Notes: a model not told the origin generated them from the sequence alone. A stretch of DNA of 64,000 nt from Geothrix sp. 21YS21S-4 (GCF_030845995.1 NZ_CP132719.1:372001-436000), one strand, 5' to 3'. Shown: positions 33,403-42,547, counted from the first letter of the stretch. Numbers and translations: made by a program.

Positions 33403-33416
33403 CTGCGCCGCCCGTT

Positions 33417-33447
33417 GCCCGGGAACTCCGGTTCCCGGGCCCATTTT
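33417..33447 (+). terminator. Intrinsic terminator after the YtxH-like gene
   Basis: A perfect 10-bp stem (33417-33426 with 33431-33440), loop TCCG, then CCATTTT. It ends the stress transcript before the outer-membrane protein gene. Confidence 0.8.
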
Positions 33448-33475
33448 CCCCATCCGCCTTTTTTCCGGAGCGGAC

Positions 33476-34009
33476 ATGACACGACCCTTCAGCATCCTCG
33501 CCCTTGCCCTTTGCGCCGGCCTTTCCCTCTCCGCCCAGGAGGGCACCCACTGGGTCTTCGTCCATGGGACCCACACCCGCTTCGACTCCGATTTTCCCGC
33601 TTCCAATGAAGGGGGTTACGGCCTGAGCTATGGGGGATGGCTGACCAACGGCTTCGGCGTGGAAGCGAGGGCGGTCCGCACCGATCTTCGCGCGTCCACG
33701 GCCGGCGCCCTCGCCGACGGGGATCAGACGCAGTATTTCGGCAGCGCCCTGTTCAACCTCAATCCGGCCGGCAGCAAGGTTTTCCCGTATGTGGCGGCGG
33801 GCCTGGGCCTCACCCAGACCAGCGCCGAATTCTCCGACAGCGGCCGCCGGACCGCCCGGATCAACTACCACGCCGGTGTTGGCGTCCAGTGGCGGGTGGG
33901 CGAGCTGTTCGCCGTGTCCGCGGATTCCAAGTACGTCCAGACCCAGGCGGCGAGCAACCGCCGGGATTGGGTGAACAGCCTCGGCCTCGGCATGGTGTGG
34001 GGGCGTTGA
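33476..34009 (+). CDS. Outer-membrane beta-barrel protein (OmpW/OmpA-barrel-like)
   Basis: The 177-aa precursor has a signal peptide (1-19, ending 'SLSAQ'). The mature part shows alternating beta-strand patterns with Gly and aromatic residues: 'YGLSYGGWLTNGFGVEARAV', 'VFPYVAAGLGLTQTS', 'INYHAGVGVQWRVG' and a last strand 'NSLGLGMVWGR'. This fits a small eight-stranded barrel of the outer_membrane_bbp / OmpW-like group. The last residue is Arg rather than the usual Phe. GGAG lies 7 nt before the ATG. Function is unknown; its position in the stress region is suggestive only. Confidence 0.75.
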   Translation: MTRPFSILALALCAGLSLSAQEGTHWVFVHGTHTRFDSDFPASNEGGYGLSYGGWLTNGFGVEARAVRTDLRASTAGALADGDQTQYFGSALFNLNPAGSKVFPYVAAGLGLTQTSAEFSDSGRRTARINYHAGVGVQWRVGELFAVSADSKYVQTQAASNRRDWVNSLGLGMVWGR

Positions 34010-34055
34010 ACGGGGCGCGCCACGCCAGGCGCCCACAGCCTATGTTTCGGATTCA

Positions 34056-34087
34056 CCAGGGCCGGATCTTCCGACCCTGGTTTTTAT
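34056..34087 (+). terminator. Intrinsic terminator after the barrel gene
   Basis: An 11-bp stem with one mismatch (34056-34066 with 34070-34080), TCT loop and five T. It ends about 14 nt before the methyltransferase ATG on the same strand. Confidence 0.8.
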
Positions 34088-34100
34088 ATAGGGAGCTGCC

Positions 34101-34847
34101 ATGACCGAACCCCCCTTCGCCGTGGCCTTCCCCCGCACGGCGACCTACGATCCCGACTGGGTGCGGGAGAACGCGCTGGGGGAGAATCCCCTGTGCCAGG
34201 CGGAGCTCCTGGCGCGGCATCTCCCCTTTCATGAAGGGGACCGCGTCCTGGACCTGGGCTGCGGCCGGGCGGCGACCTCGATCTTCCTGGCGCGGGAGTT
34301 CGGGGTCCAGGTGTGGGCCGCGGATCGGGAGGTCTCGCCCACCGACAACTTCCTGCGGGCGGCGGAATGCGGCGTCGGCGACCGCGTGTTTCCGCTGCGG
34401 CTGGACGCCCGCGACCTGCCCTTTCCGGAGGGCTTCTTCGATGCGGTGGTGGCCATCGATTCCTGGCTGTACTACGGGACGGACGAACGCTACCTGTCCT
34501 ACCTGGCGCCCTTCCTGAAGCCCGCCGGATGGCTGGGGGTGGTGGATGTCGCGCTCCTGCACGAGGTGGCCTCGCCGGAGCTGGCGCCGCCCTGCCTGGG
34601 AAGCGAGTATGAGGAGCACTGGTCCTACGTCCACAGCCTCGCCTGGTGGCGCCAGCACTGGGAGAAGACGGGGCTGGTGGACGTGGTGCACGGCGCCTAT
34701 CTGGCCGAGAGCGGCCGCCTGCTCCGCGAGTACGCCCAGTGGCGCGAGCCGGGCCGGGAAGTGGATCCCATCATGCGCGCCGTGATGCGGGACGACGACG
34801 GCGTGGTGTCGCTGTTCAGCCTGGTGGGGCGCAAGCGCGAGGGCTGA
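34101..34847 (+). CDS. Class I SAM-dependent methyltransferase
   Basis: A 248-aa Rossmann-fold methyltransferase: motif I 'VLDLGCGRAATSIFLA' (about 49), the acidic end of beta2 'VWAADREV', motif II 'DARDLPFPEGFFDAVVAID' and a later 'FLKPAGWLGVVDV'. It resembles the UbiE/Methyltransf_11 group acting on small molecules. Family members of this kind with 'W..HW' patterns often annotate as cyclopropane or sarcosine/glycine methyltransferase-like; the substrate is not evident. GGGAG is 5 nt before the start, immediately after a terminator. Confidence 0.85.
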   Translation: MTEPPFAVAFPRTATYDPDWVRENALGENPLCQAELLARHLPFHEGDRVLDLGCGRAATSIFLAREFGVQVWAADREVSPTDNFLRAAECGVGDRVFPLRLDARDLPFPEGFFDAVVAIDSWLYYGTDERYLSYLAPFLKPAGWLGVVDVALLHEVASPELAPPCLGSEYEEHWSYVHSLAWWRQHWEKTGLVDVVHGAYLAESGRLLREYAQWREPGREVDPIMRAVMRDDDGVVSLFSLVGRKREG

Positions 34848-34885
34848 AGCCTCATACCCATGGGCGCTCAAGCCCAACCCTTTTT

Positions 34886-34970
34886 ATCGCCAAGGCTCCA
34901 AGAACTGCATCAAAGACCCTGCTTTTGTCTTTCTTGGGGTCCTTGGCGTCTTGGTGGTGATCCTTATTCT
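34886..34970. repeat. Dispersed inverted repeat, copy 1
   Basis: The left arm CGCCAAGGCTCCAAGAA (34888-34904) pairs with TTCTTGGGGTCCTTGGCG (34931-34948) with one bulge and one mismatch. The right side continues CTTGGTGGTGATC. The same right-arm sequence recurs at 63275-63306. Both copies lie between convergent genes and could act as a two-way terminator. Confidence 0.75.
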
Positions 34971-34987
34971 TCGAATGCAAAGAGGTA

Positions 34988-36709
34988 TCAGGCCGGCGCC
35001 TCCACCTTCGGTTTGGCCTTCGGCGCTTCGGGCTTTTCCGCGGGTTTCTGCTTCTTCGGCGGAGGCTGATCCTTTTCCGCCTTTTTGGGATCGCCCGCGG
35101 GGGCCGGCGCGCCCCGGTCGAAGCCGGGCAGCAGCGCGCGGATGAAGGCGTTCTGCAGCAGCCGGCCGATCACCTGCCAGATGTTCGAATTGGGATCGTT
35201 GAGGGAGCCGCGCAGCTCGACCTTGGTGGCCACTTCGTCGCGGCGGTTCTCCAGGATCCGCGCCGCGAGGCCCACCAGCCGCTCGTACAGCCGGCGGAAG
35301 AACGACTTGTCCTTGTCCATCTGGCGGTCGTAGACATTCACGTCCTTGAAGAAGGGCTTCACGTAGCCGGAGAGCTGCTGGTCCTGCACCCGGACCTGGC
35401 TGTAGACCGAGAACGTGCCCTTGGAGACGTCGAATCCCCCGTGGGCCCGCAGCATGTCGTTGAGCGTCTCCAGGGAGGTGCCTTCCACCTGCAGGTCGAG
35501 GTCGAAATTGGGACCGGCCTTCCCGGGATGGAAGACCGCCTTTCCCCGGGCGGGGCCGCTGCCCATGAACCGGCCCGAGAGCTGGCCGCGGGCGGGCCCG
35601 AGGCCGTTCTGGTTGGTGACGTTGTGCAGGCTGATGCGGGTGTCCGCCATGTAGACGCGGTAGTTGGGCTTGGCGGCGCGGTTCACGAATCCCAGCGTGC
35701 TGCGCGAAACCTCCAGCTCCTCCAGGCTCAGGGCGATCTCCGACTTGGAGGCCTGCTTCGCCGCCGAGACCACCTGGTCCTTCCGCGCCGCCTCGGCGCT
35801 GGCGGTGGCCGCGGTGTGGATGTAATCCAGGTGCAGGTCGCGGACGGTGAGGTTGGCGACGCGGGCGGTCTTCACCTTGGGGGAATACTCCAGGTCCCCG
35901 TTGACGCCGAAGGTGCCGCCGCGGAGGTCCAGGTTGGCCCGGGCGATGACGGCCCGCGCCGCGGCCATGGGCACGTTCTCCACCCGGAAGGCCGTCTGGA
36001 CGCTGGGGATGGGCTTGGCCAGGAAGTCCGCGTGGCCGTCCACCGACGCCCGGCCCGTGTCGAACACGACGCCGGAGGCGTGGAAGGGCGAGGGGTAGTC
36101 GCGGTCCGCCGAGTGGATGTTCCGGATGTTGTTGGCCACCAGCTCCAGGTGGGAGAGGGTCAGGGGGTTCTTCGGATCCTTGTCGATGTAGACCACGTGC
36201 GCGTCGTGGATCCGCACGAGGTTGATCTTCAGGGGATAGATCTGCTCCACCGCGTCCTGCCAGCCCTGGTCCTTCACCGGCGTGGGGTTGGCCTGCTCCT
36301 GCTGGAGCTGGATCAGGTTGATGTGGACCTGGGGCCGCTCCAGGCGGAAATCCGCCACCAGCCGGCCGCTGAGCAGCTCCCGCCACTGCACGCTGGCCTT
36401 GAGGTAGGGGAGCAGCAGGATCGGGGGCTCGGGATTGGCGACCTGGCGGACCTTCAGGTCCCGGAGGGTGATGGAGCCGCCCAGGAGCGACAGGTGCAGG
36501 CGGGGGATCTCCACCTGGTAGCCCTGCAGCTTGTCGTTCATCCGGCGCTCCATCTGCCGGCGGAGGGGCTCGTCGACGAACAGGAGGGCCACGGTGAACA
36601 CCGCGAAGGCGAGGACGATTCCGCCGATGACGCGGACCCACCGCCTGCGGAAGAAGCCCTTCACGCCGGTGCGGGGGGCCGTTTCGTGGGGGCTGGGGGA
36701 ACGCGTCAC
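34988..36709 (-). CDS. DUF748 / AsmA-like envelope protein
   Basis: A protein of about 573 aa with one N-terminal membrane helix and a large periplasmic part rich in beta strands, as in DUF748 members of the AsmA/TamB-like superfamily. Typical parts are 'VEIPRLHLSLLGGSITLRDL', 'RIHDAHVVYIDKDPKNP' and 'LSGYVKPFFKDVNVYD'. The tail (about 535-573) is Lys/Pro/Ala-rich and disordered. Such proteins are implicated in lipid transfer or outer-membrane assembly. GTG 36709 has GGAG 6 nt before it; GTG 36736 would add nine residues. NRAMP-like and AI-2E genes precede it. Confidence 0.82.
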   Translation of the reverse strand: MTRSPSPHETAPRTGVKGFFRRRWVRVIGGIVLAFAVFTVALLFVDEPLRRQMERRMNDKLQGYQVEIPRLHLSLLGGSITLRDLKVRQVANPEPPILLLPYLKASVQWRELLSGRLVADFRLERPQVHINLIQLQQEQANPTPVKDQGWQDAVEQIYPLKINLVRIHDAHVVYIDKDPKNPLTLSHLELVANNIRNIHSADRDYPSPFHASGVVFDTGRASVDGHADFLAKPIPSVQTAFRVENVPMAAARAVIARANLDLRGGTFGVNGDLEYSPKVKTARVANLTVRDLHLDYIHTAATASAEAARKDQVVSAAKQASKSEIALSLEELEVSRSTLGFVNRAAKPNYRVYMADTRISLHNVTNQNGLGPARGQLSGRFMGSGPARGKAVFHPGKAGPNFDLDLQVEGTSLETLNDMLRAHGGFDVSKGTFSVYSQVRVQDQQLSGYVKPFFKDVNVYDRQMDKDKSFFRRLYERLVGLAARILENRRDEVATKVELRGSLNDPNSNIWQVIGRLLQNAFIRALLPGFDRGAPAPAGDPKKAEKDQPPPKKQKPAEKPEAPKAKPKVEAPA

Positions 36710-36760
36710 GGGGGACTCCGGGGAAGGGGCCGGCACGGACCGGCGCAGTTGAGGGGCGGG

Positions 36761-38059
36761 TCAGGGGCGCATGAATGCGAACAGGCCGAGGCTCACCGCC
36801 GCCATCACAGCTGTCGCGGACCACCCCAGCACCTTCAGCCAGGGAGGCAGGGTGAACTCGCCCATCACGTCCGCGCGGGCGGTGAGCAGCATCAGCATCC
36901 CCAGGATCGGCGCGGCGGCCACGCCGTTGACCACGGCGCTGAGGAACAGGCCCTTCATGGGGTCCATCCCAGTGAAGTTCAGCAGCGTGCCTCCCAGGGT
37001 GGTGATCGCGATCACCCCGTAGAAGCGCCGGGCCCGCCCGGCCTTCTTCTCCAGGCCCATGGGCCAGCGGCGGGCCTCGGCCATCGCGTAGGCGCAGGAT
37101 CCCGCCAGGACGGGCACCGACAGGAGCCCGGAGCCGATCACCCCCAGCCCGAACAGCAGGAAAGCGAAGCGGCCGGCCACGGGGCGCAGGGCTTCCGCCG
37201 CCTGGCGCGTCGTCTCGATGTCGCGCACGCCGTGGGCGTTCAGGACCACCGCGCCGGTGAGCAGGATGGCGAAGGCGACGAGAGTGGAAAAGGCCATCCC
37301 GGCCCAGGTCTGCGGCCGCATCCGCCGGAGCTGAATCTCGCCCTGCTCGGGGGCTTCCTTCAGCGGCTGGGCGTTGGGATCCAGCTCCTGTTCCTCCACT
37401 TCTTCGGACGCCTGCCAGAAGAAGAGGTAGGGGCTGATGGTGGTGCCCAGGACCGCCACCACCGCCGTGACGGCGTCCTTCGACCACCGCATCCAGGGGA
37501 GGAAGGAGTACCGGAGCACCCGCAGCCAGGGCACCTTCACCGCGAACAGCACCGCCACGTAGGCGAACAGGCTGACGCACAGCCATTTGAGGATGGCGAC
37601 GTAGCTGTGGTACGGAATGAAGAGCTGCAGCAGCAGGCACACGAGGCCGAACCCGCCCACGTAGACGAGCTGAGGGCCTCCCGCGACCATCTGGAGGGCC
37701 GCCGCCATGGCGCCGATGTTGGCCGCGATGTTGAGGGTGTTGGCCACCATCAGGAGGAGGATCGCCGTGATGAGGATCGGCGAGGGGAACTTGTCGCGGA
37801 TGTTGGCGGCGAGCCCCCGGCCCGTCACCAGGCCCAGGCGGGCGCTGATTTCCTGCACGCCGGCCATCAGCGGATAGGAGAAGACCAGGGTCCACAGCAT
37901 CCCCAGGCCGAACCGGCTGCCCACCTGGGAATAGGTGGCGATGCCGCTGGGATCGTCGTCGGCCGCGCCCGTCACCAGGCCGGGGCCGATCCAGCTCCAG
38001 GGGCCGTCGCCCTTCTTGCGCTCGGCTTCGGAGGGCCGGGAAACGGGGGGTGGGTTCAT
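36761..38059 (-). CDS. NRAMP-related divalent metal transporter
   Basis: This 432-aa, roughly 11-helix protein belongs to the NRAMP/LeuT-fold family. Helix 1 reads 'GAADDDPSGIATYSQVG' and helix 6 'GTTISPYLFFWQASEE'. Canonical Mn/Fe NRAMPs have DPGN in helix 1 and a metal-binding Met (MPH) in helix 6; both differ here. This places it in the divergent NRAMP-related branch, some members of which move Mg2+. The cation is therefore uncertain. A cytosolic loop after helix 6 is acidic ('EEVEEQELDPNAQ'). Its start overlaps the AI-2E gene stop by 4 bp. Confidence 0.86.
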   Translation of the reverse strand: MNPPPVSRPSEAERKKGDGPWSWIGPGLVTGAADDDPSGIATYSQVGSRFGLGMLWTLVFSYPLMAGVQEISARLGLVTGRGLAANIRDKFPSPILITAILLLMVANTLNIAANIGAMAAALQMVAGGPQLVYVGGFGLVCLLLQLFIPYHSYVAILKWLCVSLFAYVAVLFAVKVPWLRVLRYSFLPWMRWSKDAVTAVVAVLGTTISPYLFFWQASEEVEEQELDPNAQPLKEAPEQGEIQLRRMRPQTWAGMAFSTLVAFAILLTGAVVLNAHGVRDIETTRQAAEALRPVAGRFAFLLFGLGVIGSGLLSVPVLAGSCAYAMAEARRWPMGLEKKAGRARRFYGVIAITTLGGTLLNFTGMDPMKGLFLSAVVNGVAAAPILGMLMLLTARADVMGEFTLPPWLKVLGWSATAVMAAVSLGLFAFMRP

Positions 38060-39192
38060 GCGCTCTCCTCGCTGCGATAGCTCCCGGCGAGGGCCAGCGC
38101 GATGGGCGCGGCCTCCGCGGCGCGCATGCCCGCCGTCTTCCGCGCGTATTCCTCTGTGCAGCGGGCTTCCCGTTCCCGCGCCTGGACATCGCGCGGGGTC
38201 TCCGTCTCGCCGGGCATCTCCATCCGCAGTTCGCGGGTCAGCATCCGGATGGCGGCGGCCACTGGGAGGGCCAGGAAGGCGCCCACGATCCCCAGCAGGG
38301 TGCCGCCGGCCAAGAGGGAGAAGAACACCACCGAGGAGGGCAGGCGCAGGGTCCGACTATAGATGCGGGGGAGGAGCAGCCGACTTTCCATCTCCTCGTA
38401 GACCAGCATGAGGACGAGGGCGATAAGCAGGACCACCGGGCCTTTGGAGGCCACCGCCAGGAGGACCGCGCCCACGGCGAAGAAGGGGCCGATGTACGGC
38501 AGCACGTCGGCCACGGCGGCGAAGATCGCCACGGCGATGGACGTGGCGCTGGAGGCGCCGCACCCCACCAGCAGCAGGAAGACGAAGACCGCCATCAGGG
38601 CGGACGTCACCAGCTGCCCGCGGATGTAGCCGCCCACGATGGCTTCGAGGTTGAGCAGGATTCGGGAGAAGCGGATGTGGTGGTTCCGCGGCACCAGCGC
38701 GTAGAGCCCGCCCCGCAGCCGGTCCTGGTCCACCATGATGTACAGGGCCAGGAAGAAGGCGCTGACCACGTAGGCGCCGGCGACGACGATGCGGGTGGAG
38801 AGGTCCACGGCATGGGCCGCGCCCGCCTTCACCAGATCCCCGTAGCGCACCGTCTGGAGGACCTCCGCGAGGGGCAGGGTCAGGCGGGAGCGGCTCAGCC
38901 GTTCCGCCAGCCGCCCGCGCAGGACCGGCTCATGGTCGAAGAACGCCCCGGCCTGGGTGACCAGGGCCGGCGCGGTGAGCAGGCCGAACAGGAGGATTCC
39001 CAGCAGCAGCGCGGAGAACACCACGGCGATGCTGGCGTTGCGCGACAGCCCGCGGTTGCCCAGCCACCGCATGATCGGGCCCAGCGTGCCCACGAGCATC
39101 AGCGCCGCCAGGAGCACCAGGATCACCGGCAGCATCCGGCCCAGGACCCACACGCCCGCCGCGATCAGCCCCGCGCTGACGAGCGTCCGCAT
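38056..39192 (-). CDS. AI-2E family (PerM-type) transporter
   Basis: A 378-aa protein with about eight hydrophobic segments and the family features 'VLPYIGPFFAVGAVLLAVA' and 'LLGIVGAFLALPVAAAIRML'. Members export autoinducer-2 or act as Na+/H+ antiporters; sequence alone does not decide. The last 50 residues are charged and cytosolic. ATG 39192 has GGAG 6 nt upstream. It is followed with overlap by the NRAMP-like gene and lies downstream of the FAD/Rieske gene. Confidence 0.85.
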   Translation of the reverse strand: MRTLVSAGLIAAGVWVLGRMLPVILVLLAALMLVGTLGPIMRWLGNRGLSRNASIAVVFSALLLGILLFGLLTAPALVTQAGAFFDHEPVLRGRLAERLSRSRLTLPLAEVLQTVRYGDLVKAGAAHAVDLSTRIVVAGAYVVSAFFLALYIMVDQDRLRGGLYALVPRNHHIRFSRILLNLEAIVGGYIRGQLVTSALMAVFVFLLLVGCGASSATSIAVAIFAAVADVLPYIGPFFAVGAVLLAVASKGPVVLLIALVLMLVYEEMESRLLLPRIYSRTLRLPSSVVFFSLLAGGTLLGIVGAFLALPVAAAIRMLTRELRMEMPGETETPRDVQAREREARCTEEYARKTAGMRAAEAAPIALALAGSYRSEESA

Positions 39193-39212
39193 CGAACACT
39201 CCAAGCGCACAA

Positions 39213-39249
39213 CCCCCGCGCGAGTCCGTCCGGGCGCCGAGCGCGGGGG
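39213..39249 (-). terminator. Possible terminator after the FAD/Rieske gene
   Basis: A 9-bp perfect stem of alternating and homopolymer G/C (39213-39221 with 39241-39249) with a 19-nt loop. On the - strand only TTGTG follows, so termination would be weak. It lies just upstream of the AI-2E gene start. Confidence 0.45.
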
Positions 39250-39257
39250 CTCCATGG

Positions 39258-40799
39258 CTAGTCCCCCGCTTCTTCGGCCGGCGCGAGATCCGTGATGGCG
39301 GGCCCCGCGATCACCTTGCCCAGCCGATCGAAGCGGGAGCCGTGGCAGGGGCAGTCCCAGGTGCGTTCCGCCGCGTTCCAGCACACGACGCCGCCGAGGT
39401 GGGGACAGGTCGCCGACACCTCGTGGACGAGGCCCTTCTCGTCCCGGTAGGCGGCGACCTTGGCCAGCCCGCGCCGGAGAATGGCGCCCGAGCCGGTGGG
39501 GATCTCGTCGGCGGACGCCACTTCTCCCGGCGTGAGCCAGTCGGTGTACTGCCAGGCCATCTGCGAGGCCTCCTTGGCGAACGTCCCGAGGGCGCGGAGG
39601 GTCTTGCGGGAGGGCTCGTACAGCTTGGCCCAGCCTTCGGTCTCCTTCCGCCCCAGGATCAGGTCGCTGACGAGGATCCCGCCCAGCGTGCCGTGGGTCA
39701 TGCCCATGCCCGAGTCCCCGGTGATGATGAACACGTTGTCGGCGTCCATGGGATTCCGCCCGATGAAGGCCAGGCCGTCGATGGTCTCCAGCACCTGGCC
39801 GGACCAGCGGAACGCCACCTTCCCCATCGTCGGGAAGCGCTCCCGGGCCCAGGCTTCCAGCTTTCCGTAGCGGGCGGTCCCCTCGTCGTCGTGGCCGGTG
39901 TGGTGGTCCTCGCCGCCGACGATCAGGAAGTCCGTCGCGTCGTCGCCGCCGGGCTGCACCCGCACGTAGTGGTAGGCCTCCTGGGTGTCCCAGTAGAGGC
40001 CGAGGGGGACGGAACCCCGCGGGATGGGCGCGCTGATGGCGTAGGTCCGGTAGGCGTACTGCTTGGTGTGCATCGCGAACATGTCGTTGATGGGCGAGTT
40101 GGTGGCCACCACCACCGCCGCGGCGGTGACGGTCTGGCCGCCCCGGGTGGTCACGGCGGCGACCTTCCCGCCCGCGACCTTTTCCACGGGAGCTTCGGAG
40201 AAGATCCGCCCACCCAGCCGCGTGAAGCCCCGGGCCAGGCCCGCCAGGTACTTCAGGGGATGGAACTGGGCCTGGGCGGGAAAGCGGAGGCAAGGGCCGG
40301 TGTCGAAGCCCGCCAGGGGCGCCCGTTCCAGGAGTTCCACCTGGGAGAGGCCCGCCCGCCGCGCGGCCTCCAGCTCGTTCATCAGGAGATCCAGGGGATC
40401 CCCGGGCGACAAGAACAGGTGGCCGTCCACGCGCAGGAAGTCGCAGGCGATCTTCTCCTGCTCCGCGATGTGCTCGATCCACGCGATGGCTTCGGTGTGG
40501 CTCTCCGCCGCCAGCCGCGCGCCCTCCCGCCCGTGGAGCCGCTCGATCTGCACGTAGCGGTCGTCGATGGCGTTCGCCAGATGCGCGGTGGTGCGCTCCG
40601 TCTGCCCGCCGCCGATGGGCCCCTTGTCGAGCACCACCACGGACTTGCCGGCCCGGGCGAGGAGGTAGGCGGTGGTGAGCCCGGCGATGCCGGCCCCCAC
40701 CACGCAGACGTCGGCCTCTACGCTCCGGTCCAAAGCGGGGGGAAGGGGAATGGCCTCCGTCATCCAGAGGGAGCGGCTTTCAGGAAAGGCTTCAGGCAT
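39258..40799 (-). CDS. FAD-dependent oxidoreductase with C-terminal Rieske [2Fe-2S] domain
   Basis: A 513-aa protein in two parts. Residues about 25-390 are a DAO-type flavoprotein with the dinucleotide-binding '[19 protein letters not shown]' and a late '[18 protein letters not shown]'. Residues about 415-505 are a Rieske ferredoxin with 'CPHLGG' and 'CPCHGSRF' ligating the cluster. This architecture (glycine oxidase-like plus Rieske, as in YhfW of Bacillus) is common near stress genes; the substrate is unknown. ATG 40799 is used; an internal Met (residue 13) is also possible. It lies upstream of AI-2E, NRAMP-like and DUF748 on the same strand. Confidence 0.9.
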   Translation of the reverse strand: MPEAFPESRSLWMTEAIPLPPALDRSVEADVCVVGAGIAGLTTAYLLARAGKSVVVLDKGPIGGGQTERTTAHLANAIDDRYVQIERLHGREGARLAAESHTEAIAWIEHIAEQEKIACDFLRVDGHLFLSPGDPLDLLMNELEAARRAGLSQVELLERAPLAGFDTGPCLRFPAQAQFHPLKYLAGLARGFTRLGGRIFSEAPVEKVAGGKVAAVTTRGGQTVTAAAVVVATNSPINDMFAMHTKQYAYRTYAISAPIPRGSVPLGLYWDTQEAYHYVRVQPGGDDATDFLIVGGEDHHTGHDDEGTARYGKLEAWARERFPTMGKVAFRWSGQVLETIDGLAFIGRNPMDADNVFIITGDSGMGMTHGTLGGILVSDLILGRKETEGWAKLYEPSRKTLRALGTFAKEASQMAWQYTDWLTPGEVASADEIPTGSGAILRRGLAKVAAYRDEKGLVHEVSATCPHLGGVVCWNAAERTWDCPCHGSRFDRLGKVIAGPAITDLAPAEEAGD

Positions 40800-40872
40800 G
40801 GGTTCCTCCCGAAGGCGGCCAGCCGCCGGCGGGCCCCCCGGAGGAGGACCGCTGGCGCCCGGCCGGAAAGCC

Positions 40873-41253
40873 CTATTGGGCGGGGCGGGACTTGAAGAGG
40901 GTCGGCAGCAGGTTCCGGAAGCCGCCCCGCATGCTTTCGACCAGCGAAGAGGCCAGGTCGATGCCCTGCTTCACCCGCCCGTTGACGTCCTTCACCGTGC
41001 GCCCGGCCTCGCCCAGGACGCGGGCGAAGCCGGACACCTCGTCGATGGATTCCCGCAGGGAATCGCTCAGGCCGTCCAGCCGCACCCGCGACGCGTGGAC
41101 GTCGCCGGCGATCTGGGCGAGGTCCCGTTGGGCGCCCTGGAGAAATCTTTCGAAGGTCTGCGCCGTGCGGCGCACTTGCAGGAGCAGGGGGACCGCCGCG
41201 CCCACGAGGAGGACGATGGCCAGAATGAGGACGATCTGGAGGGTCGAGGACAT
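40873..41253 (-). CDS. DUF948-like membrane protein with long amphipathic helix
   Basis: A 126-aa protein with an N-terminal membrane helix (about 5-25) followed by an extended heptad-patterned helix (about 28-105), as in DUF948/YtxG-type general stress proteins. No catalytic motif is present. It follows dps by 25 bp on the same strand and is probably co-transcribed with dps and the 49-aa gene. Confidence 0.68.
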   Translation of the reverse strand: MSSTLQIVLILAIVLLVGAAVPLLLQVRRTAQTFERFLQGAQRDLAQIAGDVHASRVRLDGLSDSLRESIDEVSGFARVLGEAGRTVKDVNGRVKQGIDLASSLVESMRGGFRNLLPTLFKSRPAQ

Positions 41254-41278
41254 GGGAATCTCCCGGGAGCGGGGAAGC

Positions 41279-41758
41279 TCAGGCGACTTCCAGGTGGGCG
41301 CGGAGCATCCACAGGGCCTTGTCCATGGCGCGGCTGACGCTGGTGAACAGGTCGGCGGTGTCCTGGTCCTCCAGTTCCTCCGCCTTGTGGATGGCCTCGC
41401 GCACGTTCTTGGTGTAGCCCTGGAAGCGCGCCACCAGCGCCTTGACGTGGGTGGTGCTGTCCTTGGCGTCGAGGGGGTATTCCTCCAGCCGGGATTTCTG
41501 CCCTGCCACGCGGACGGTTCCCAGCGCCTGCCCGCCCATGGTGACGGTGCGCTCCGCCAGCTCGTCCACGAAGGTGGAGAGCTGCGTGTAGAGGGAGTCG
41601 AACAGCAGGTGCAGGGCGTAGAAGTTCGAGCCCTTCACGTTCCAGTGGGCCTGCTTGGTCTGGTAGGCCAGGTCGATGGTGTCGGCCAGGGCCTGGTTCA
41701 GCAGGTTTACCAGCGTGGTGGTGGTCTTCGCGTCGAAAAGGACGGCTTGAACGGCCAT
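41279..41758 (-). CDS. dps: Dps-family ferritin-like DNA protection protein
   Basis: This 159-aa four-helix protein has the Dps ferroxidase signature 'TKQAHWNVKGSNFYALHLLF' plus 'DSLYTQLSTFVDELAERTVTMGG', with the His, Asp and Glu that bind iron across the dimer interface. Dps forms 12-mers, oxidises Fe2+ with H2O2 and shields DNA in starvation and oxidative stress. The N-terminus is short and not Lys-rich, so direct DNA binding is uncertain. The start has GGAG about 4 nt upstream. Neighbours are other stress-type small genes. Confidence 0.94.
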   Translation of the reverse strand: MAVQAVLFDAKTTTTLVNLLNQALADTIDLAYQTKQAHWNVKGSNFYALHLLFDSLYTQLSTFVDELAERTVTMGGQALGTVRVAGQKSRLEEYPLDAKDSTTHVKALVARFQGYTKNVREAIHKAEELEDQDTADLFTSVSRAMDKALWMLRAHLEVA

Positions 41759-41806
41759 GGAAGCTCCTTGGGAAGGGGGGTCGGAAGGGAGGTCCGCCGG
41801 GGCGCG

Positions 41807-41956
41807 TCAGATGGGGCGCCGTCCCTGGATGATGCGGATGAGGATGAGGATGATGGCGATCACCAGGAGCAGGTGGATGAAGCCGCCGATGGTGTAGGCG
41901 CTCACGAGGCCGAGGGCCCAGAGGACGAGAAGCACGACTGCGATGGTCCAGAGCAT
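41807..41956 (-). CDS. Lmo0937-family small membrane protein (DUF5670)
   Basis: A 49-aa protein made of two membrane helices separated by 'AYTIGGFIH' and ending in a basic 'RIIQGRRPI'. The sequence 'MLWTIAVVLLVLWALGLVS' at the start and the overall pattern match the widespread lmo0937 family, often found in stress regions, of unknown role. AAGGAGG lies 4 nt before the ATG. It is the first gene of the dps operon and is preceded by an AT-rich gap of about 590 bp that should contain the promoter. Confidence 0.85.
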   Translation of the reverse strand: MLWTIAVVLLVLWALGLVSAYTIGGFIHLLLVIAIILILIRIIQGRRPI

Positions 41957-42547
41957 GAATCCTCCTTGGTGGTTAAAAAGGGGTTTTCAACTGCACGAAA
42001 AGGATCGCTATCGTTCCATGGAGCTTTCAAAATCATCCGGGAAAGCCGGAAAGGGCGGCTGGGCATGAAGCACGCGCTGCCCGAAAAGGCGCCAGGAAGC
42101 ACGCATGTTCCGGCAATGCCAACGGTGCCGGGGCTCTTTCGGCCCCTCTGCCGGAAGCGTAGTTAAAAAGAACTATGAGAGATTGCTTCGTAAGTATATT
42201 AAGAATGAACTGTTGTTTGGCACCGATCTCAATCAAAAACCTTCGCGCCTTGACGCCAAGGGGAACGACAAGGGGGAATGTAGGCCACCGGGCTCTCCGC
42301 GCCAGTTCCTGCCTGAATTTTCTTAGTTCTATTTTTCATAAGATTAGTGTTTTCAATTTAAATATTCAAAAAAACTGAAGCCATGAAAAAACGTGATAGG
42401 ATGAGGGGAACCTTTGGCGCCGCTCCCGCAGATTTGGGAATTTTCAATGCTTAAAGAGAAATAAATGCGCGATCAGGCGAAAGGATGGCGAAAATCCATC
42501 CCGCATCCTTGCGCAATTCCGCCCCGGACACCATCCATGGAGCCGTC
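41957..42547. other. AT-rich divergent intergenic region
   Basis: About 590 bp between the dps-operon start (-) and the YihY gene (+). GC drops sharply in 42165-42260 and 42310-42470. It must hold promoters for both sides. I found no copy of the TACATT/leader module, no tRNA and no credible ORF; there is one GC hairpin near 42128-42160. Nothing else supportable. Confidence 0.5.

Noticed and set aside
41957-42470. tRNA, small RNA or third copy of the twin leader in the AT-rich gap
   Set aside because: No cloverleaf, no TACATT/TTCACTCGCTGC block and no matching hairpin series could be found by eye.
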